A stretch of DNA of 64,000 bases, taken from assembly GCA_048213135.1 (NCBI GenBank), contig PS015010.1:496001-560000 (forward strand). Reading direction: 5' to 3'. The number at the start of each line of letters is the position of its first letter. The first letter of the stretch is position 1. A program made the translations under genes and the position numbers. Of the stretch, positions 62,726 to 64,000 are shown in pieces. The notes under the pieces were generated by a model, which saw only the letters and a list, made by a program, of their open reading frames with translations, ran no database searches and was not told where the DNA came from. Source of the stretch: Reclinomonas americana ATCC 50394 (Eukaryota; Jakobida; Jakobea; Jakobida).

Positions 62726-64000
62726 TCCACTTCTCCCACCACGAACACACTCCCGCAAACCAGTATCATATCATTTACTGAGGCTTTCTTTAACGCAGCC
62801 GCCACACCATTGTTCACATCATCGTATCCTTCGCCGTAAAGCTCATGCAGCTTTGCCCGTTCCACCAGTTGTGCAAAAGGCAATGCACGGGGAATATGCG
62901 CATTGGTAAAATAATAGGTTGCCGTTTTGGGTAAAAGGGAAAGTACTTTATCAATATCCTTATCGTTCACCATGCCGGTAATGATATGAAGCCGCTCATA
63001 CCGTACCTGCTGCAGGTTGGCCAGGATGGCTTTGATGCCGTCCTCGTTATGCCCCACATCCAGCACCAGCAGCGGTTTTTCTCTTATGAGTTCCCAGCGC
63101 CCGTGGAGGCCGGTCAGTTGTTTAACATGCGACAGGGCGTACTTTTCTGTTTCGCCGGGAATATCAAAACCGTGTTCTACCAGTAATCCTTCGGCACATA
63201 GTACAGTGCAAAGATTGCGAACCTGGTACAGGCCGTTCAGGTCGAGAGAGAAAGACTCTGTTATATCATTGAAGATATCAGTGATATCCACCTGCAGGAG
63301 ATGGTTGCCGTATTGGATATTGGAAGTTTGGTAGATGTCTTCCGCAAAATAAATAGGAGCGTTCAGCGATGCAGCTTTAGATGCGAACACGGGCCTGGTC
63401 TCCGGTAGCGTTGCGCCAATCACGACCGGAACACCGGGTTTGATGATACCCGCTTTCTCCGAAGCGATCTCTGGCAGGGTATTACCCAGCAGGTTCATGT
63501 GATCGAAACCGATATTGGTAATGACCGACACCAGCGGGGTGATCACATTCGTGCTGTCGAGCCGCCCGCCGAGCCCGGTTTCAATAACAGCGATGTCAAC
63601 CTGTTCTTTGGCAAAATGATCAAAGGCCATGGCTACCGTCAGCTCGAAAAAAGATGGTTCTATTTTTTCGGTAATGGGAATGGTCTTTTCTGTGAAGGCG
63701 ATCACCGTTTCTTCCGGGATCATTTCACCGTTGATCTTTATCCTTTCCCTGAAATCAGACAGGTGAGGAGAGGTATACAAGCCTGTTTTGTAACCCGCCT
63801 GTTGCAGTATGGCGGCCAGCATATGGCTCGTACTACCCTTACCGTTAGTACCCGCAATATGAATGCTCTTAAATTTTGTTTGCGGGTTGTCCAGGAATTC
63901 GCACAGGGCTATGGTGTTGTCCAGGTTAGGCTTAAAGGCTGCCGCCCCGATGCGGCTGAACATGGGTAGTTTGGAGAAGAGGTAGTCTAATGTCTGCTGA
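62686..64000 (-). CDS. folC: Folylpolyglutamate/dihydrofolate synthase (5' partial)
   Basis: The frame continues past the right edge: codons before the Met at 63963 read QQTLDYLFSKLPM, the usual N-terminal stretch of FolC, so the start is outside the window. The visible part holds the P-loop HIAGTNGKGSTSHML, VIETGLGGRLDSTN and VLDVGHNEDGIKA, the Mur-ligase-like ATP and folate sites. It adds glutamate to dihydropteroate or folate. The final residues QLLITNYEFYPE are encoded by an AATTACG repeat, so the natural C-terminus was probably replaced. Confidence 0.95.
   Translation of the reverse strand, partial: QQTLDYLFSKLPMFSRIGAAAFKPNLDNTIALCEFLDNPQTKFKSIHIAGTNGKGSTSHMLAAILQQAGYKTGLYTSPHLSDFRERIKINGEMIPEETVIAFTEKTIPITEKIEPSFFELTVAMAFDHFAKEQVDIAVIETGLGGRLDSTNVITPLVSVITNIGFDHMNLLGNTLPEIASEKAGIIKPGVPVVIGATLPETRPVFASKAASLNAPIYFAEDIYQTSNIQYGNHLLQVDITDIFNDITESFSLDLNGLYQVRNLCTVLCAEGLLVEHGFDIPGETEKYALSHVKQLTGLHGRWELIREKPLLVLDVGHNEDGIKAILANLQQVRYERLHIITGMVNDKDIDKVLSLLPKTATYYFTNAHIPRALPFAQLVERAKLHELYGEGYDDVNNGVAAALKKASVNDMILVCGSVFVVGEVDQLLITNYEFYPE

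Overview
The window reads as chromosome of a member of the Bacteroidota, most likely family Chitinophagaceae. Lineage markers: a type IX secretion C-terminal domain on the first gene, the rpmB-rpmG-DUF4295-ftsY cluster, an OMP_b-brl_3-type outer-membrane barrel, a DUF2723/GT117 membrane protein, bacillithiol genes (bshC and a YfiT-like protein), and promoters of the Bacteroidota type (TTG, about 19 bp, TAnnTTTG) that often sit only 5-12 bp before an ATG. I recognised no tRNA, rRNA, CRISPR array, prophage or intact transposon. Most of the window is ordinary housekeeping sequence with several accessory patches.

Layout. 1-9.4 kb: 3' end of a secreted Ig-like/T9SS protein, a PHP-PolX protein whose polymerase active site looks dead, a tiny Lys/Ala/Pro histone-like protein, rpmA and rplU, plsC, priA, murB. 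9.5-16 kb (minus strand): DUF2723 membrane protein, then a VWA protein, a small lipoprotein and a MoxR-like AAA+ ATPase. 16-19.4 kb: DMT transporter, OsmC-like protein, rpmB-rpmG-DUF4295-ftsY. 19.6-22.5 kb: three uncharacterised genes, the last a membrane protein with a C-terminal domain that I read as prokaryotic YEATS (pYEATS). 22.7-26.5 kb (minus): ECF sigma factor, four-helix membrane protein, outer-membrane barrel receptor. 26.7-30.3 kb: rimO, bshC and a coupled small gene. 30.4-37.9 kb (minus): purK and purE separated by a tripartite RND efflux operon. 38-42 kb: hppD, then a large secreted protein with four long Hep/Hag-like repeats.

42.2-51.8 kb is a signalling locus: a 2141-residue cytoplasmic hybrid histidine kinase with 11 tandem 92-residue double-HAMP units and three receiver domains, two more receiver-kinase proteins overlapping or abutting it, and a convergent lone receiver. 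51.9-55 kb is a patch of decay and hypotheticals: a broken DUF2511-like lipoprotein gene, a DUF2238 membrane protein, an ECF sigma gene preceded by paired 19-bp repeats, and a lipoprotein. 55.5-64 kb: L,D-transpeptidase, lysC, fbp, dps, an ABC ATPase, FKBP isomerase, YfiT-like DinB protein, NUDIX hydrolase, and folC running off the right edge.

A window-wide theme is a set of short word-like repeats in the spacers: AATTACG, CACATTCG-type, CAAATCTT-type, AAAAGTCAAAA-type, GAGTATAAAG-type and CGCAAAG-type. They are joined into mosaics, abut or supply stop codons, and in three cases have become coding sequence (ends of folC and the OsmC gene, start of the small lipoprotein). In two places they lie over promoter elements. 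I know of no described function for them.
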